Assembly (NCBI GenBank): GCA_963281255.1
Contig: OY725492.1
Span: 3,401,104 to 3,465,103, forward strand
From: Aphrocallistes beatrix
Lineage: Eukaryota > Porifera > Hexactinellida > Sceptrulophora > Aphrocallistidae
DNA length: 64,000 bases
Reading direction: 5' to 3'
A model generated the notes under the pieces. That model saw only the letters and a program-made list of their open reading frames with translations, was not told the DNA's origin and searched no databases. The position numbers and the translations under genes are program-made. Shown here piece after piece: positions 10,480 through 21,275 of the stretch (position 1 is the first letter of the stretch; each line of letters starts with the position of its first letter).

Positions 10480-13400
10480 ATGGCTAGAAGGATATTAAGT
10501 CTGATCACGTCTTTGTGGAAGAATAGATCTGATCACACATCAGATGCGAATGATGAAAAAGGAGGAACATTAGAAGATAACCTTCTCAATTTGGGCCTGA
10601 ACGAAAAAACTATGTCGATTATTATCGAGCATGGACAAAATTTTATAAATCACCCAGAAGCTTTAGCAAAAAGGTTCTCAATAGATGTTAATGATGCAAA
10701 AGAGGCATTGAAAGTATTCAAGGCCTATAAGATAAAACAGATATCAAGAAAACAAATTAAGGAATTTGAACTGTTGGTTAAAAATAATCCATCAGAAAGT
10801 CTAGAAGAGATTTCCTTAACGCATGGAATTGACGAAGATGTCATATCAGCTTACCTAGCGTATTCAGAAACAATTCCGTTAACGGAATTTGAAAAAGTGG
10901 CCATAAAAGAATATTTGGACGCTGGTTATCCATTAGCTAAAATTGCAGAAGATTTGAAAATATCTCGAAAGAAGATCAATGAATATGTTGAGAATAATTT
11001 CATATTATTCAATGGGAAAGATGGAGAGGCGGTTTTAGCGATCATTAGTAAACACTTTGGGAGGTATTCAATTGTTAAACTGAGAGAAATGATCGCGAAG
11101 AAAGACATGGATCTACAAGAAAAGATTTGCTTCGAATTACTTAAAAAGAATGTTCCTGAATATCTAGCTGTCAAGATCTACTTCATGAAGTTCGAAGAAT
11201 CACAGAACTACTTCAATATCAAGACATTAAGCATTGAAGCTAAGACATGTATCAGAGCAAGCGGTCTTGACAATACAAAAGAACTCAGCGTAAAACTAAA
11301 CGTGATGGAGAGATTAATCAGGGAGTATTTCTTACAGTACTACCTTGACGAACATCTCATGCTAGATTGTGCACAGAACCAATTCATACAAATTCAAAAG
11401 ATGAAGGCAAATTTCTTAACAGGAATCCAAATATCACATACTACATACAGAATGATCATTTCAGACTCCTCTGAAACTTTAATACAAAATGCGAAGAAAC
11501 TGCGGGGATCACCAAAGAAGGTATTTGATGAACTTTTACCTCTGACATTTTATTATCTGAAATGCAGTTTGCCATTAGAAGAAATCACAGAGATAATCAA
11601 TAGCATAACTAAAATATCTCTAACTACACTGGACTTATTCCACTTAATCTTTCAAATGTCGGATCCCGTAGTCAGAGGTCTCTGTATAGAACATTATTCG
11701 TTCAGTAATCCAGTTCCATTCTACTATCCAATACTCAGTCCCTATCCTCCAAAACAAACATTTTGTCGATTCAAAATCTGTAACGAACTCTGGTACTCTC
11801 TTCAACAGTTCGATGGTTTAGTTTCATTTGGGGTAGGATGGGCTTCTTGGAATCCAATTGGAAAATCTCATCTACTGGATTTGATGTTTAAAACTGATTT
11901 TGTAGAGGGAAGTCCTCAGAACAGCCCATTCCATTTAGGTTCCATCGATATTCAGATGAATAAAAATCTGTTTGGGCAAAGAGTTAGTGATGAATCAACT
12001 CAATGGGCTTACATAGACTGCCACAGATGTTCAGACATTAATCTCATTAGGGATATTTGTCAAAACCTGGAGATAGCATTAATCCATGTCAGTTATTCTG
12101 ACTATAGAATGAACTATTCTCGCCTGAAAGAAAGCTTAAATACAATCACAATCTACACTAAACATGTCTATGTATTTGTTCGAGATTGTGTGAGAAATAA
12201 TCTAAGGACAGAACAAGTTACTTTAGATCGTAAAAATGCTACTTTCGTTTTCATTCCTAATCTAATTAACCGTGACAAAACAATATTAGTAGATTTGAGA
12301 GACATTGGATATAGAATATCACATTCGAAAAATACCAACTTGAGATCAGTTGAAAGTCATTTCCTTGAAAACATGATCACTCAGTATGGTAGCTGGGACA
12401 AAATGAAAGTAGAGAAAGAATCAATCAAAGGTATAATGAATAACATCCTCGCAAACTTTCATGGAAACGATAGAGTGGATTTCTCATCTCTAAGTTACTA
12501 TCCACATTTTGTTAAGTACATGCGTTGCTATTATGAAACGTTTAGCCAAACGGACCAAAAGATTATCGATGAGTTAAACAGAAAATGTGAGCTTATCGCT
12601 AATCATCTTGAAAATACTGAAATGAGTGCAATCGTATGGCAATTCAATGAAATTTTAAGCCACGAAAATTCGGCTCTTATTCTGTGGAAATTATCACAAG
12701 AACTTCACCTACTGTCTAAACAGGCTGGAAGTAGTAAAACGCCTTTCACTTTTGAACTTCTCTGGAGAGAAGCATTGCTTTCTAACAAATACAATCTTAA
12801 CATTGATAAAGGAAAACCAGTGAGTAAATATTTTGAAACTTTTTCATCGAATTTTAGTAACCACGTGGAAAGAGGAGAGCCTTTCGAGTTAATCGATGGA
12901 GATAACCTCAGATTCTTCAACCAAGACATTAATGTCCTATTGTCCAAATTCTATGAAAAACAATTTTATCAAAATAGAAAAATTACAAATAAAGAGCGAC
13001 CACCCATAGTAGTGAGCATACTCGGACCTCAGAGTTCTGGGAAGTCTACGCTACTGAACTACTGTTTCGGTTGTAAGTTCTTGACTAGTGCTGGCAGGTG
13101 CACCAAAGGAATTTATGCATCTCTTTCAAAGCTCAGTCAACCAATCAACGATTCAGATCATTTCCTCATTCTCGACACAGAAGGATTAGATGCAATTGAG
13201 AGAGGAAACACTCTGCAGGATACTTCTTGCATTCACTTTGATAGAACAATGGTATTGTTCTGTTTAGCGGTGTCACATGTAGTTATCATTAATGTGAAAG
13301 GAGATATCGGAGAGGAAATACAGAATCTTTTACAAATATGTGCTTACTCTCTCAACAAATTGAAAGTGAGTACGGTCAAAGCGCCCAAAATATTCTTCGT

Positions 13401-16400
13401 CCTCAATCAACAAGCAGATCCAGATCCAGACAAACATTTAAGTTCTATCAATACTCTTTCAGAGAAACTGAATAAAGAGTCTCATTTAATCGAAAGAGAA
13501 GGATTGAAAATTTCCGATATAATTCAGATATCAGAAAGAAATCTGTTTGTTCTCCAGTCTGCATTCAACTCACAATCCCTCAATACTAAGATGACCAAAG
13601 TATTTGATTCCGTTTTATGTAAGTTATCTCCAACGACTAGTTTCGCAGATAAGTGTGCTGATTTGCGCATGTCCATCATTCATCAACTGGAAGAAGATAA
13701 GATTGATAACGAAACACCATTCAACACAATGGGTGAATGGATGGAAATGTCTGGTGTTATTTGGGACACCATCATCAAATACCAAGACATAGTAAAATAC
13801 AGAAATTCGGAAGAACTAAAGTCTAGCAATAGACTAAGCAAAATTGTGAGTGATTTGATGAAAAACAAAATCTATTTCAATAGAAACAGTCTTCGAGGTA
13901 TTACAGAGAAACTTATATATACAGTTGGCGATATTAATAGATGGAAATCTTCAAAAGTAGTTCTACAAAATGTAAAGGAAAAGTTAGATGATCAATTCGA
14001 AGAATATCAGGAAGAAGCTCTCAAAGACTTCGCAGAACAATGTCAAGCTGATCCTTTACTCAAGAAAAAGAGTTATCTGTGTGACGAAGCTAAATCAAAT
14101 TTGAGAAGACTCATCTTCATGGAGAAAAAGACTTATGAAGATAAACTCAAATTCGAAATCAAGGCGAGACTGAAAGAGTTAAAGCTAACAGAGAAAATCA
14201 AAAGATTTCAAGAAGCCATTGAAAAGTATGCTGATAGATATCTGGAGTTAAGCACTGAGGAACAAGAGGGAGAATTTGAAATAATCTGGCTCAGTTGCTT
14301 CAGTAATGATACCAAAGAGGATGAAGAAACAGATTTTGATGAAATATTTGATGACTTGTACTCTGTATTCAGGATGGAATCTAAAACAATGGAGAACAAA
14401 TCTACTATTTATACTCTCTTTCGTCATTTCAACTTTGAAATGGATACCACTATAACAATACTCTGTGAAACGATACTCTCGAGGTTTAGCGATGAAAGTA
14501 ATAAATATACAGGAACTGAACAATTCATATATCCTTGGAGAGAAAATAAAGTACCTCTAAAGGATATGACACCATATATGGGGAAATTAAATTTTAAATA
14601 TTTATCTAAAGACTCATTGTACTATATTGAAGTTCAGGAAAAGAGATCTTATCTAGAATTTCGAAAACATGTTCCAAAAGAATGTCATGCACTGATCAAA
14701 TATTGTTCTGGTTATTTCAACCATCCTGATATAATCTGGAATCCTGCGAAGAGAAAGCAAGTACTGCTGCTAGCTTCCAAACTAAAAGATCCAACTGATC
14801 CCAAGAGAAGCACATGGGAAAAACTAATCACTGACGTTTCTAAACGCGTACAAGAATTCACTAGAAGCGATCAGATAGTTTCTCAATCAACCGTGAAGAA
14901 GATCGTGGATTTTTTGTCCCAGGCTTGTGAACTCGTGAATTATGAAATTAATTTTATCGAAGCGAAATTGACAAATGGAGCTGAGAGGATGATATCGACG
15001 CTAGCGTTCGCTTTTGCCTTCAAATCAGTTCTCAATGCAACATTTGAGAAGCAAATAGACGACGAATCAGATGAAAACGAAAGAAAAGAAAATGATTTGA
15101 TCTATTTCTTACAGAAAGTAAAAAATCGAAAATCAGCTAAGGGTGGCTGGGACCGCAGAGAAATGAGGGAAGCTGACTTAAAAAAGGCTAAAAGCTTTGC
15201 TGGAGATTTTCTAGTTGCCGTTTCTAAAGGAATCAGTACAGTTTGCGAACGGAGCTTTTTTGAAGAATATTTCGAAAAAGAAGCAGACAGACTTTCGTAT
15301 AAAAATATCATGCTTCCAGCAAATGAAAAGGTTACAGAAAAAATTCATGATGCAAGCAAGTCGATAGAAGATGAAAGATTAAAAGCATATACAACTTATC
15401 TTTTAGATCAAATCAAAGCTCAAAACCATTCACCAAAAAGAATGCTACCTATTCCAGATCCTCTCCCCGAAGATTTCCCATATCCTAGCCTATCAATTGA
15501 AGAAGAAAATTTTGCTGTTCAGGTCATATGTAATAGGAATGAAACTCTGAAAAATTTATACCAAGAAAAATGGAAAAAAGTTTCAAATGAAAGACTCTAT
15601 GCCAAAATTTTTAGAAGCATGAAAAATACATTCATCAAACAAATATCAATAGCAAAAGATATCCTAGAGGAATTCTTAAAGATGCTTGAAGGGATGTGCA
15701 AAGAAAAAGATCGACTTTTTGAAGTAGGAACAGATTCCGATAGCAACTTTGAAGTAGCAAATGAAACAGCAACAGAAGATTATGCTTGTGATTCAGATCC
15801 TAAAACAAGAGAAGCACCATTTAAAGCAATGGTACTATTTCTGGAAAAGTACCTCAACCCCAAAGTGAGTGCAGAAGAATTCAACCAATTCTTCACTGAC
15901 GTCTTTGAGGTAGATGGTGTGAGAATGATAAGGCATCACGACACATACGTACTATTCGAAAAACCACATCATCCAGTTCAAGTGCTGGATGAAGACATTT
16001 TTCAAAAGTTATCAGATACAAATATGTTCAGTAACACTGAGACTATATTCAACATTAAAGTATTCATACAAGAACTCTTGCGTAAGTTAAATTGCTATGA
16101 ATATCGGGTAACTGTAGGTGAATATGAGAATATTTTAAAAGCTACAAAAGAACAATTTGAAGCAAATATCATTAACTGTCCATTCAAATGTCCTAGTTGC
16201 GGTAAGTTCTGTGAGAAAGAAATTCATTTGCAAGAGGGTAAATGTCAAATACTGACAGGTCATCAGATATGTTCAATGGGAGGAAATGTCCGGAATAATG
16301 ACGAAGATAAAACTGCGATATTGCAGATATGCGATGACTACGAAGAAGATTCACCAGTGCTGATTCCAGGACATCAAACTTCGTCTACTGTAAATCTCAA

Positions 16401-16443
16401 TTCTGAGATGGATTCTCATCCCCAAAACACAAATCTTCATTAA
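10480..16443 (+). CDS. VLIG/URGCP-like very large GTPase, copy 2 (intact, no vWA domain)
   Basis: A single uninterrupted frame of about 1,987 codons. The first ATG is at 10480 (MARRILSL); a TTG nine bases upstream extends the frame but is not a plausible start here. Order of parts: helix-turn-helix-like repeats in the first 280 residues; degenerate P-loop (NPIGKSH); canonical G domain with GPQSSGKST at 849-857, DTEG at 899 and an NQQAD G4-like motif; a long helical region; a Cys-rich CPSCGKFC segment near 16185-16215. It then departs from copy 1 just after the shared LIPG at about 16370, ending with a short unrelated tail instead of the vWA-like domain. It also has roughly 30-40 residues around 15350-15500 that copy 1 lacks. 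The G domain should bind and hydrolyse GTP; a role in innate or stress response is inferred from vertebrate VLIGs. The shared 5' sequence cacacagttgtcc (10435-10449; about 10-22 in copy 1) may be a splice acceptor or duplication edge. Confidence 0.88.
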   Translation: MARRILSLITSLWKNRSDHTSDANDEKGGTLEDNLLNLGLNEKTMSIIIEHGQNFINHPEALAKRFSIDVNDAKEALKVFKAYKIKQISRKQIKEFELLVKNNPSESLEEISLTHGIDEDVISAYLAYSETIPLTEFEKVAIKEYLDAGYPLAKIAEDLKISRKKINEYVENNFILFNGKDGEAVLAIISKHFGRYSIVKLREMIAKKDMDLQEKICFELLKKNVPEYLAVKIYFMKFEESQNYFNIKTLSIEAKTCIRASGLDNTKELSVKLNVMERLIREYFLQYYLDEHLMLDCAQNQFIQIQKMKANFLTGIQISHTTYRMIISDSSETLIQNAKKLRGSPKKVFDELLPLTFYYLKCSLPLEEITEIINSITKISLTTLDLFHLIFQMSDPVVRGLCIEHYSFSNPVPFYYPILSPYPPKQTFCRFKICNELWYSLQQFDGLVSFGVGWASWNPIGKSHLLDLMFKTDFVEGSPQNSPFHLGSIDIQMNKNLFGQRVSDESTQWAYIDCHRCSDINLIRDICQNLEIALIHVSYSDYRMNYSRLKESLNTITIYTKHVYVFVRDCVRNNLRTEQVTLDRKNATFVFIPNLINRDKTILVDLRDIGYRISHSKNTNLRSVESHFLENMITQYGSWDKMKVEKESIKGIMNNILANFHGNDRVDFSSLSYYPHFVKYMRCYYETFSQTDQKIIDELNRKCELIANHLENTEMSAIVWQFNEILSHENSALILWKLSQELHLLSKQAGSSKTPFTFELLWREALLSNKYNLNIDKGKPVSKYFETFSSNFSNHVERGEPFELIDGDNLRFFNQDINVLLSKFYEKQFYQNRKITNKERPPIVVSILGPQSSGKSTLLNYCFGCKFLTSAGRCTKGIYASLSKLSQPINDSDHFLILDTEGLDAIERGNTLQDTSCIHFDRTMVLFCLAVSHVVIINVKGDIGEEIQNLLQICAYSLNKLKVSTVKAPKIFFVLNQQADPDPDKHLSSINTLSEKLNKESHLIEREGLKISDIIQISERNLFVLQSAFNSQSLNTKMTKVFDSVLCKLSPTTSFADKCADLRMSIIHQLEEDKIDNETPFNTMGEWMEMSGVIWDTIIKYQDIVKYRNSEELKSSNRLSKIVSDLMKNKIYFNRNSLRGITEKLIYTVGDINRWKSSKVVLQNVKEKLDDQFEEYQEEALKDFAEQCQADPLLKKKSYLCDEAKSNLRRLIFMEKKTYEDKLKFEIKARLKELKLTEKIKRFQEAIEKYADRYLELSTEEQEGEFEIIWLSCFSNDTKEDEETDFDEIFDDLYSVFRMESKTMENKSTIYTLFRHFNFEMDTTITILCETILSRFSDESNKYTGTEQFIYPWRENKVPLKDMTPYMGKLNFKYLSKDSLYYIEVQEKRSYLEFRKHVPKECHALIKYCSGYFNHPDIIWNPAKRKQVLLLASKLKDPTDPKRSTWEKLITDVSKRVQEFTRSDQIVSQSTVKKIVDFLSQACELVNYEINFIEAKLTNGAERMISTLAFAFAFKSVLNATFEKQIDDESDENERKENDLIYFLQKVKNRKSAKGGWDRREMREADLKKAKSFAGDFLVAVSKGISTVCERSFFEEYFEKEADRLSYKNIMLPANEKVTEKIHDASKSIEDERLKAYTTYLLDQIKAQNHSPKRMLPIPDPLPEDFPYPSLSIEEENFAVQVICNRNETLKNLYQEKWKKVSNERLYAKIFRSMKNTFIKQISIAKDILEEFLKMLEGMCKEKDRLFEVGTDSDSNFEVANETATEDYACDSDPKTREAPFKAMVLFLEKYLNPKVSAEEFNQFFTDVFEVDGVRMIRHHDTYVLFEKPHHPVQVLDEDIFQKLSDTNMFSNTETIFNIKVFIQELLRKLNCYEYRVTVGEYENILKATKEQFEANIINCPFKCPSCGKFCEKEIHLQEGKCQILTGHQICSMGGNVRNNDEDKTAILQICDDYEEDSPVLIPGHQTSSTVNLNSEMDSHPQNTNLH

Positions 16444-17250
16444 CTACAAAACGGACAAATAAAAGTATCATTCAATCTTGTATACTAGCTAGGCTTAGAG
16501 TGATTAGCAACTTGTGTGTGGTGTGTTATAATTAGCAGCTATAGGTGTAGTGTAGGTTTTTAACTTTCCTTATCTCTGAACTCATAGGATACTCCTCTGT
16601 TAGTATGCGTAGGACTCTAGGCTTAACATTAGTGTGTGATACAGGACATTCCCTGATGTAGTACATATTAGTTATTCATATTCTTTACAACATTTAATTT
16701 GACTTATGGGGTTGATTGCTTTGATTCTAATATTCTATCTGTGTATGAGATTTTCACTCATTTACAGACCTATATGATTATCCATGGATATTCCATCTCC
16801 CACAGGTAGAGACTGAAAGTGAGGATTTGGGTTTATAAGTCCATTGTCCTGAAGTATAGTGGAGTTCAACTAATAGAGAACTCCCGATTTGTTATAGATT
16901 ATTCTTGATTGTAGAGCTGTTTTTGTAAAAAATCCCTCCAAATTTGATTACTCTGATATATGGTATATATCTGCTGGTATAAATTTCTTCAAATTTTGGA
17001 GTTATCGTGCAATAGAAAGTAGATGTTATTCAATGCTATGGAAGTCTAAGGATACTATTTCATTCATGGTCCAAAATTTGATAATTAAATTTTGACATTA
17101 TACGTTATTGGGCTTGAGAACAAAAAACTATATATGGCAGGAGGTGTTTTAAAAAATAGTTAGCGTGAAACTTTATCTTCATCCCCATTATAAGAAGTTT
17201 CCATGGTGGAGGGCATTTTTATGCAACAGAGCAATTGATGTAGACAAACG
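16444..17250 (+). other. 3' flank of VLIG copy 2
   Basis: 16521-16755 duplicates the flank after copy 1 (6738-6975). 16995-17190 resembles 8405-8640. No gene was seen between here and the minisatellite. Confidence 0.65.
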
Positions 17251-17252
17251 AG

Positions 17253-17536
17253 GGCATGCCTAATTTCCGAGACGGGACAGGTTAAGATTACTTTTCCGGG
17301 ACAAGACGAATTAAGATGCTAATTTTCCAGGACAAGACGAATTAAGATGCTAATTTTCCAGGAAAAGACGGGTTAAGATGCTAATTTTCCAGGACAAGAC
17401 GAATTAAGATGCTAATTTTCCAGGATAAGACGAATTAAGATGCTAATTTTCCAGGACAAGACAGGTTAAGATTACTTTTCCGGGACAAGACGGGTTAAGA
17501 TGCTAATTTTTCAGGACAAGACGAATTAAGATGCGG
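17253..17536 (+). repeat. 31-bp minisatellite, about nine units
   Basis: Head-to-tail units of taattttccaggacaagac plus gaattaagatgc, 29-31 bp each, with two variant types (taattttccagg and tacttttccggg). The array opens with gggcatgcctaatttccg. The same motif occurs as a single inverted pair near 45255-45320, suggesting the array grew from one end of a transposon. Confidence 0.85.
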
Positions 17537-17737
17537 CCAAGGCGCAGAGATGGATTATGGGTATATTGGGCCCGGGGCAGACATCAACCACGGCCCTTTA
17601 GGAGTTTCTCTAGGGACACACCCGAATATAATTCTACAGAGTCCTTTGTGATCATCATTGCATGATTATTCATTACTATTAATCTCTTGTGCCATAAAAA
17701 ATATTGTACCTAGATTCCAGATTATTATTTAATTAGT

Positions 17738-18248
17738 ACAAGCGCGATTCGCTTGCTTGCGCTGCGCGGCTGACGGACACTTTGCGTCCGCCAGAGGCTC
17801 CCTTCGGTCGCCTGGGATCACATTGGTTAATTATAAGGGAGATAACATCTCCAAATATGTCCATCTTAGTGTTAAAATCGATTTCACTCAAAAATCACCA
17901 AATTTGTCAATTTGATGCGTAATGATGACGTCATAACAAAGTGATGAGTCATCATTTTTTGATGAAAGTCGCATCATATGTGAGGTATGTTAGTATACAG
18001 ATTCTATTAAAATTTCAGCCTTCTATCTCGTATAATGGCTGAGTTATGCCCGAATTACTGTGTTACTTAACTTTTAAATGTGACAATGACGTCATAATTC
18101 CATGATGAGTCGACATTTTGCTCTTAGCTCAGAACTTAGTGGAGCCATAGCCAAAAGACCCCCACACGCCAAAAATTAGCTTTCTATGACCGGCAGTTTC
18201 TTCAATCAATTCGTTACAGAGATATATATATATAAATATATACGTATA
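17738..18248 (+). mobile_element. GC-headed MITE, copy 1
   Basis: Member of the window's commonest family: a GC-rich head (gcttgcttgcgctgcgcgg, then ggcggacac with an inverted gtgtccgcc), an AT-rich body with two TGACGTCA sites and a TGAGTCA site, and a tail ttcttcaatcaattcgttac followed by a TA run. It has no coding capacity. Confidence 0.8.
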
Positions 18249-18811
18249 TCCTTACTATTAAAACTCGATTATTGTATTATATGTATATATATATACAAGC
18301 GCGCTTCGCGCTTGCTTGCGCTGCGCGGCTGGCGGACACTGTGTCCGCCGGAGGCTCCCTTCGGTCGCCTGGAGTCACATTGGTTAATTATAAGGGAGAT
18401 AACATCTCTAAATATGTCTGTCCTACTGTGCTAATCGATATCACTCGAAAAATCACCAAATTTGTGAATTTAAAAATTTTTGATGCGTAATGATGACGTC
18501 ATAAAGTGATGAGTCATCATTTTTTGATGATAGTTGCATCATATGTGAGACATGTTAGTATACAGATTCTATTAAAATTTCAGCCTTCTATCTCCTATAA
18601 TGGCTGAGTTATGCCCGAATAACTGTGTTGCTTAACTTTTTAAAATGTGACAATGACGTCATAATTCCATGATGATTCGACATTTTCGTCTGAGCTCAGA
18701 ATTTACTGGAGCCATAGCCAAAAGACTCCCACATGCCAAAAATCAGCTTTCTGCGCCTGGCAGTTTCTTCAATCAATTCGTAACAGATATATATAGATAT
18801 ATATATATATA
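18249..18811 (+). mobile_element. GC-headed MITE, copy 2
   Basis: The left terminal repeat ccttactattaaaactcg is visible at 18250, followed by the TA spacer, GC head (18297 on), body and ttcttcaatcaattcg tail. Same orientation as copy 1. Confidence 0.8.
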
Positions 18812-18817
18812 TATCCT

Positions 18818-19398
18818 TCCTTACTATTAAAACTCGATGATTGTATATATATCTCTGTAACGAAATGATTGAAGAAACTGCCGGGCGCAGAAGGCTGATT
18901 TTTGGCATGTGGGAGTCTTTTGGCTATGGCTCCAGTAAATTCTGAGTTCAGAGCAAAATGTCGACTCATCAGGGAATTATGACGTCATTGTCACATTTTG
19001 AAAAGTTAAGCAACACAGTTATTCCGGCATAACTCAGCCATTATAGGAGATAGAAGGCTGAAATTTTAATAGAATCTGTATACTAACATACCTCACATAT
19101 GATGCGACTTTCATCAAAAAATGATGACTCATCACTTTGTTATGACGTCATCATTACGCATCAAAAATTTTAAAATTGACAAATTTGGTGATTTTTCGAG
19201 TGATATCGATTAGCACAGTAGAACATACATATTTAGAGATGTTATCTCCCTTATAATTAACCAATGTTACTCCAGGCGACCGAAGGGAGCCTCCGGCGTA
19301 CACGAAGTGTCCGCCAGGCGCGCAGCGCAAGCAAGCGCGAAGCGCGCTTGTATATATATATATATATACAAATATTAATCGAGTTTTAATAGTAAGGA
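18818..19398 (-). mobile_element. GC-headed MITE, copy 3 (inverted)
   Basis: Bounded by ccttactattaaaactcg at 18819 and its complement ending at 19398, showing that this motif is the terminal inverted repeat. The body is antiparallel to copies 1 and 2, so copies 2 and 3 form a long inverted repeat. Confidence 0.82.
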
Positions 19399-19953
19399 TA
19401 TATATCTCTGTAACGAATTGATTGAAGAAACTGCCGGGCGCAGAAGGCTGATTTTTGGCATGTGGGAGTTTTTTGGCTATGGCTCCAGTAAATTCTGAGC
19501 TCAGACGAAAATGTCGAATCATCATGGAATTATGACGTCATTGTCACATTTTTAAAAGTTAAGCAACACAGTTATTCGGGCATAACTCAGCCATTATAGG
19601 AGATAGAAGGCTGAAATTTTAATAGAATCTGTATACTAACATGTCTCACATATGATGCAACTATCATCAAAAAATGATGACTCATCACTTTGTTATGACG
19701 TCATCATTACGCATCAAAAATTTTTAAATTCACAAATTGGTGACTTTTCGAGTGATTTCGATTTTAAAACTAAGATGGACATATTTAGAGATGATATCTC
19801 CCTTATAATTAACCAATGTCACCTCCAGGCGACCGAAGGGAGCCTCCGGCGGACACGAAGTGTCCGCCAGCCGCGCAGCGCAAGCAAGCGAAGCGCGCTT
19901 GTATATATATATATATACACACATACACATTAATCGAGTTTTAATAGTAAGGA
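19399..19953 (-). mobile_element. GC-headed MITE, copy 4 (inverted)
   Basis: Tail at 19402, GC head at about 19835-19905, right terminal repeat gagttttaatagtaagga ending at 19953. It directly abuts copy 3. Confidence 0.8.
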
Positions 19954-20205
19954 TTTTAATTACGTAATTATTCATGTATTACTTATAGAAGGAAATAATC
20001 CTTAGAGTGGCATTATATAGGCCTTTTCCTACTCTACAGATGACTAAAATCCATAATTATCTATAAAAAGTCCAGTTGTCTCAGTACATCACTCTCCTTT
20101 AGGCTCGGGCCCAGGGCGACCGCCCCATCCGCCCCTCCCCCTTAATCCACCACTGCCAAGGCACAGGCTTCTAACTGACCTCCGAATATTTCCTTTGGGA
20201 ATCGG

Positions 20206-20765
20206 TCAACGCGGGGGGAAAAACTGAATGGGTTTCAGAATCCCAGTTCGTCGATCCTTCTGGGATTGAACCACAGCCACAACTAGCTTACTAGCACCCG
20301 TTTCCTCGTAAATCTTAATTCCAGTCAGGAAGGCTAGTGCTATCAGTTCATTAAGCAGCTTAAAACGTAATTTATTAAAAGCTGCCTCGCAATTATTGGT
20401 CCAATTCCAGGGCGCTCCCTTTTTTGTCAGCCTGTGAAGAGGGGTGCGATTTGTTCCTGGGAGGTAGCTATGGTAGCAATTTATACTCCACAAAAATCCT
20501 TGTAATCTCGCACGGAGATGGGCGGGAAAATAGCTGTAGCTTCCTCTTAATCGACTCCAGGAGCTTCGTCCCCCACTAATTCTGTGGTCCAAGAAATTCA
20601 CTTCCTGGTAACTTAAGTGGCATTTGTCTGTCCTCAATTGAATGTTTGATCCCTTTAACCTCTCAAAAGCTGTCCTGACATCCTCCAAATGCTCTTCATA
20701 TGTCTCAGAGTAAATCAAACAATCATCCACAAAGCACTGGACTGTTCCACTCCCTGGAATGTCTT
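20206..20765 (-). pseudogene. Ty3/gypsy retrotransposon fragment (RT palm end to start of RNase H)
   Basis: Reading leftward from about 20765: the catalytic FVDDCLIYS motif of reverse transcriptase, then ERLKGSNIQL and DKCHL...VNFLDHRIS typical of the thumb-proximal part. Next come RTPLHRLTKKGAPWNW and CEAAFNKL, leading to a degenerate ETGASK/AVV segment that matches the start of the RNase H region. Between HRIS and the PLHRLTKKG part the frame is scrambled, and residues expected in intact elements are missing. There are no LTRs, gag or integrase nearby. The 5' part has been replaced by a mariner relic at 20766, so this is a dead chimera. Confidence 0.8.
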
Positions 20766-21275
20766 ACCGGCTATAAAGTCTCGAGTTGCACCTGCAGTGT
20801 GAGCACTTGCATTATCATGGTGCAAAATAAGCCTCAAAGTCCAGATTTTGGTCGTTGTTCACAAAGATTCTTAAACACTTCAGGAAGACAAACTGTACAA
20901 TACCATTCAGCATTAACTGTTTTTCGTTCCTTCAACAGTATTGATGCTACATGTCCCCTTTTGCCGACAAAAGTAGCGACCATCTGCTTCCCGGTTGCAC
21001 GCCCGCGGACCACTTTCGTAGGTGCGATCTCTCCAGGAAACACCCAAACTTGCGATTGAGACTTCCTTTCAGGTTAATATGAATAAATCCAAGTTTCATC
21101 ACCAGTAATTATCTGAGAAACCTTATTGGACTTACCCATATCGAATTTGACTAGCATTAATTTGCACCAGTCAACGCGGGCCTTTTTTTGGTCTTCAGTT
21201 AAGAGATAGGGGATCCAGCGACTACTCAGCTTGTGTAGACCCAGTTCTTCATGTAGTATCTTCCTAACTGCCCAT
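20766..21275 (-). pseudogene. mariner-type transposase relic with an in-frame stop
   Basis: On the minus strand from 21275: AVRKILHEELGLHKLSSRW, then LLTEDQKKARVDWC, then the GDETWIYSY motif carrying the first catalytic Asp. An in-frame TAA (about 21072-21074) follows, then VWVFPGE, PTKVVRGR, KRGHVASILL and the second Asp motif ILHHDNASAHTA, ending near GKTF. These are the DDE/D landmarks of mariner transposases. The N-terminal DNA-binding half is cut off by the foldback element at 21274, and the end with the third catalytic Asp is replaced by the gypsy fragment. Confidence 0.82.

Larger units (their letters stand above)
17545..20155. mobile_element. hAT-like element (2.6 kb) with 8-bp target duplication, host to four MITEs
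   Basis: The left end cagagatggattatggg (17545) pairs with the right end ...ccttaatccaccactg (to 20155), and both arms continue to a gggcccg and an inverted ctttaggag. Flanking 8-mers are ccaaggcg (17537-17544) and ccaaggca (20156-20163), seven of eight matching, which is the size expected for hAT elements. No transposase remains; the interior is mostly four MITE copies. Confidence 0.65.

Noticed and set aside
17253-17536. CRISPR-like array
   Set aside because: Units are contiguous 31-mers without unique spacers, in a clearly animal genome; it is a minisatellite.
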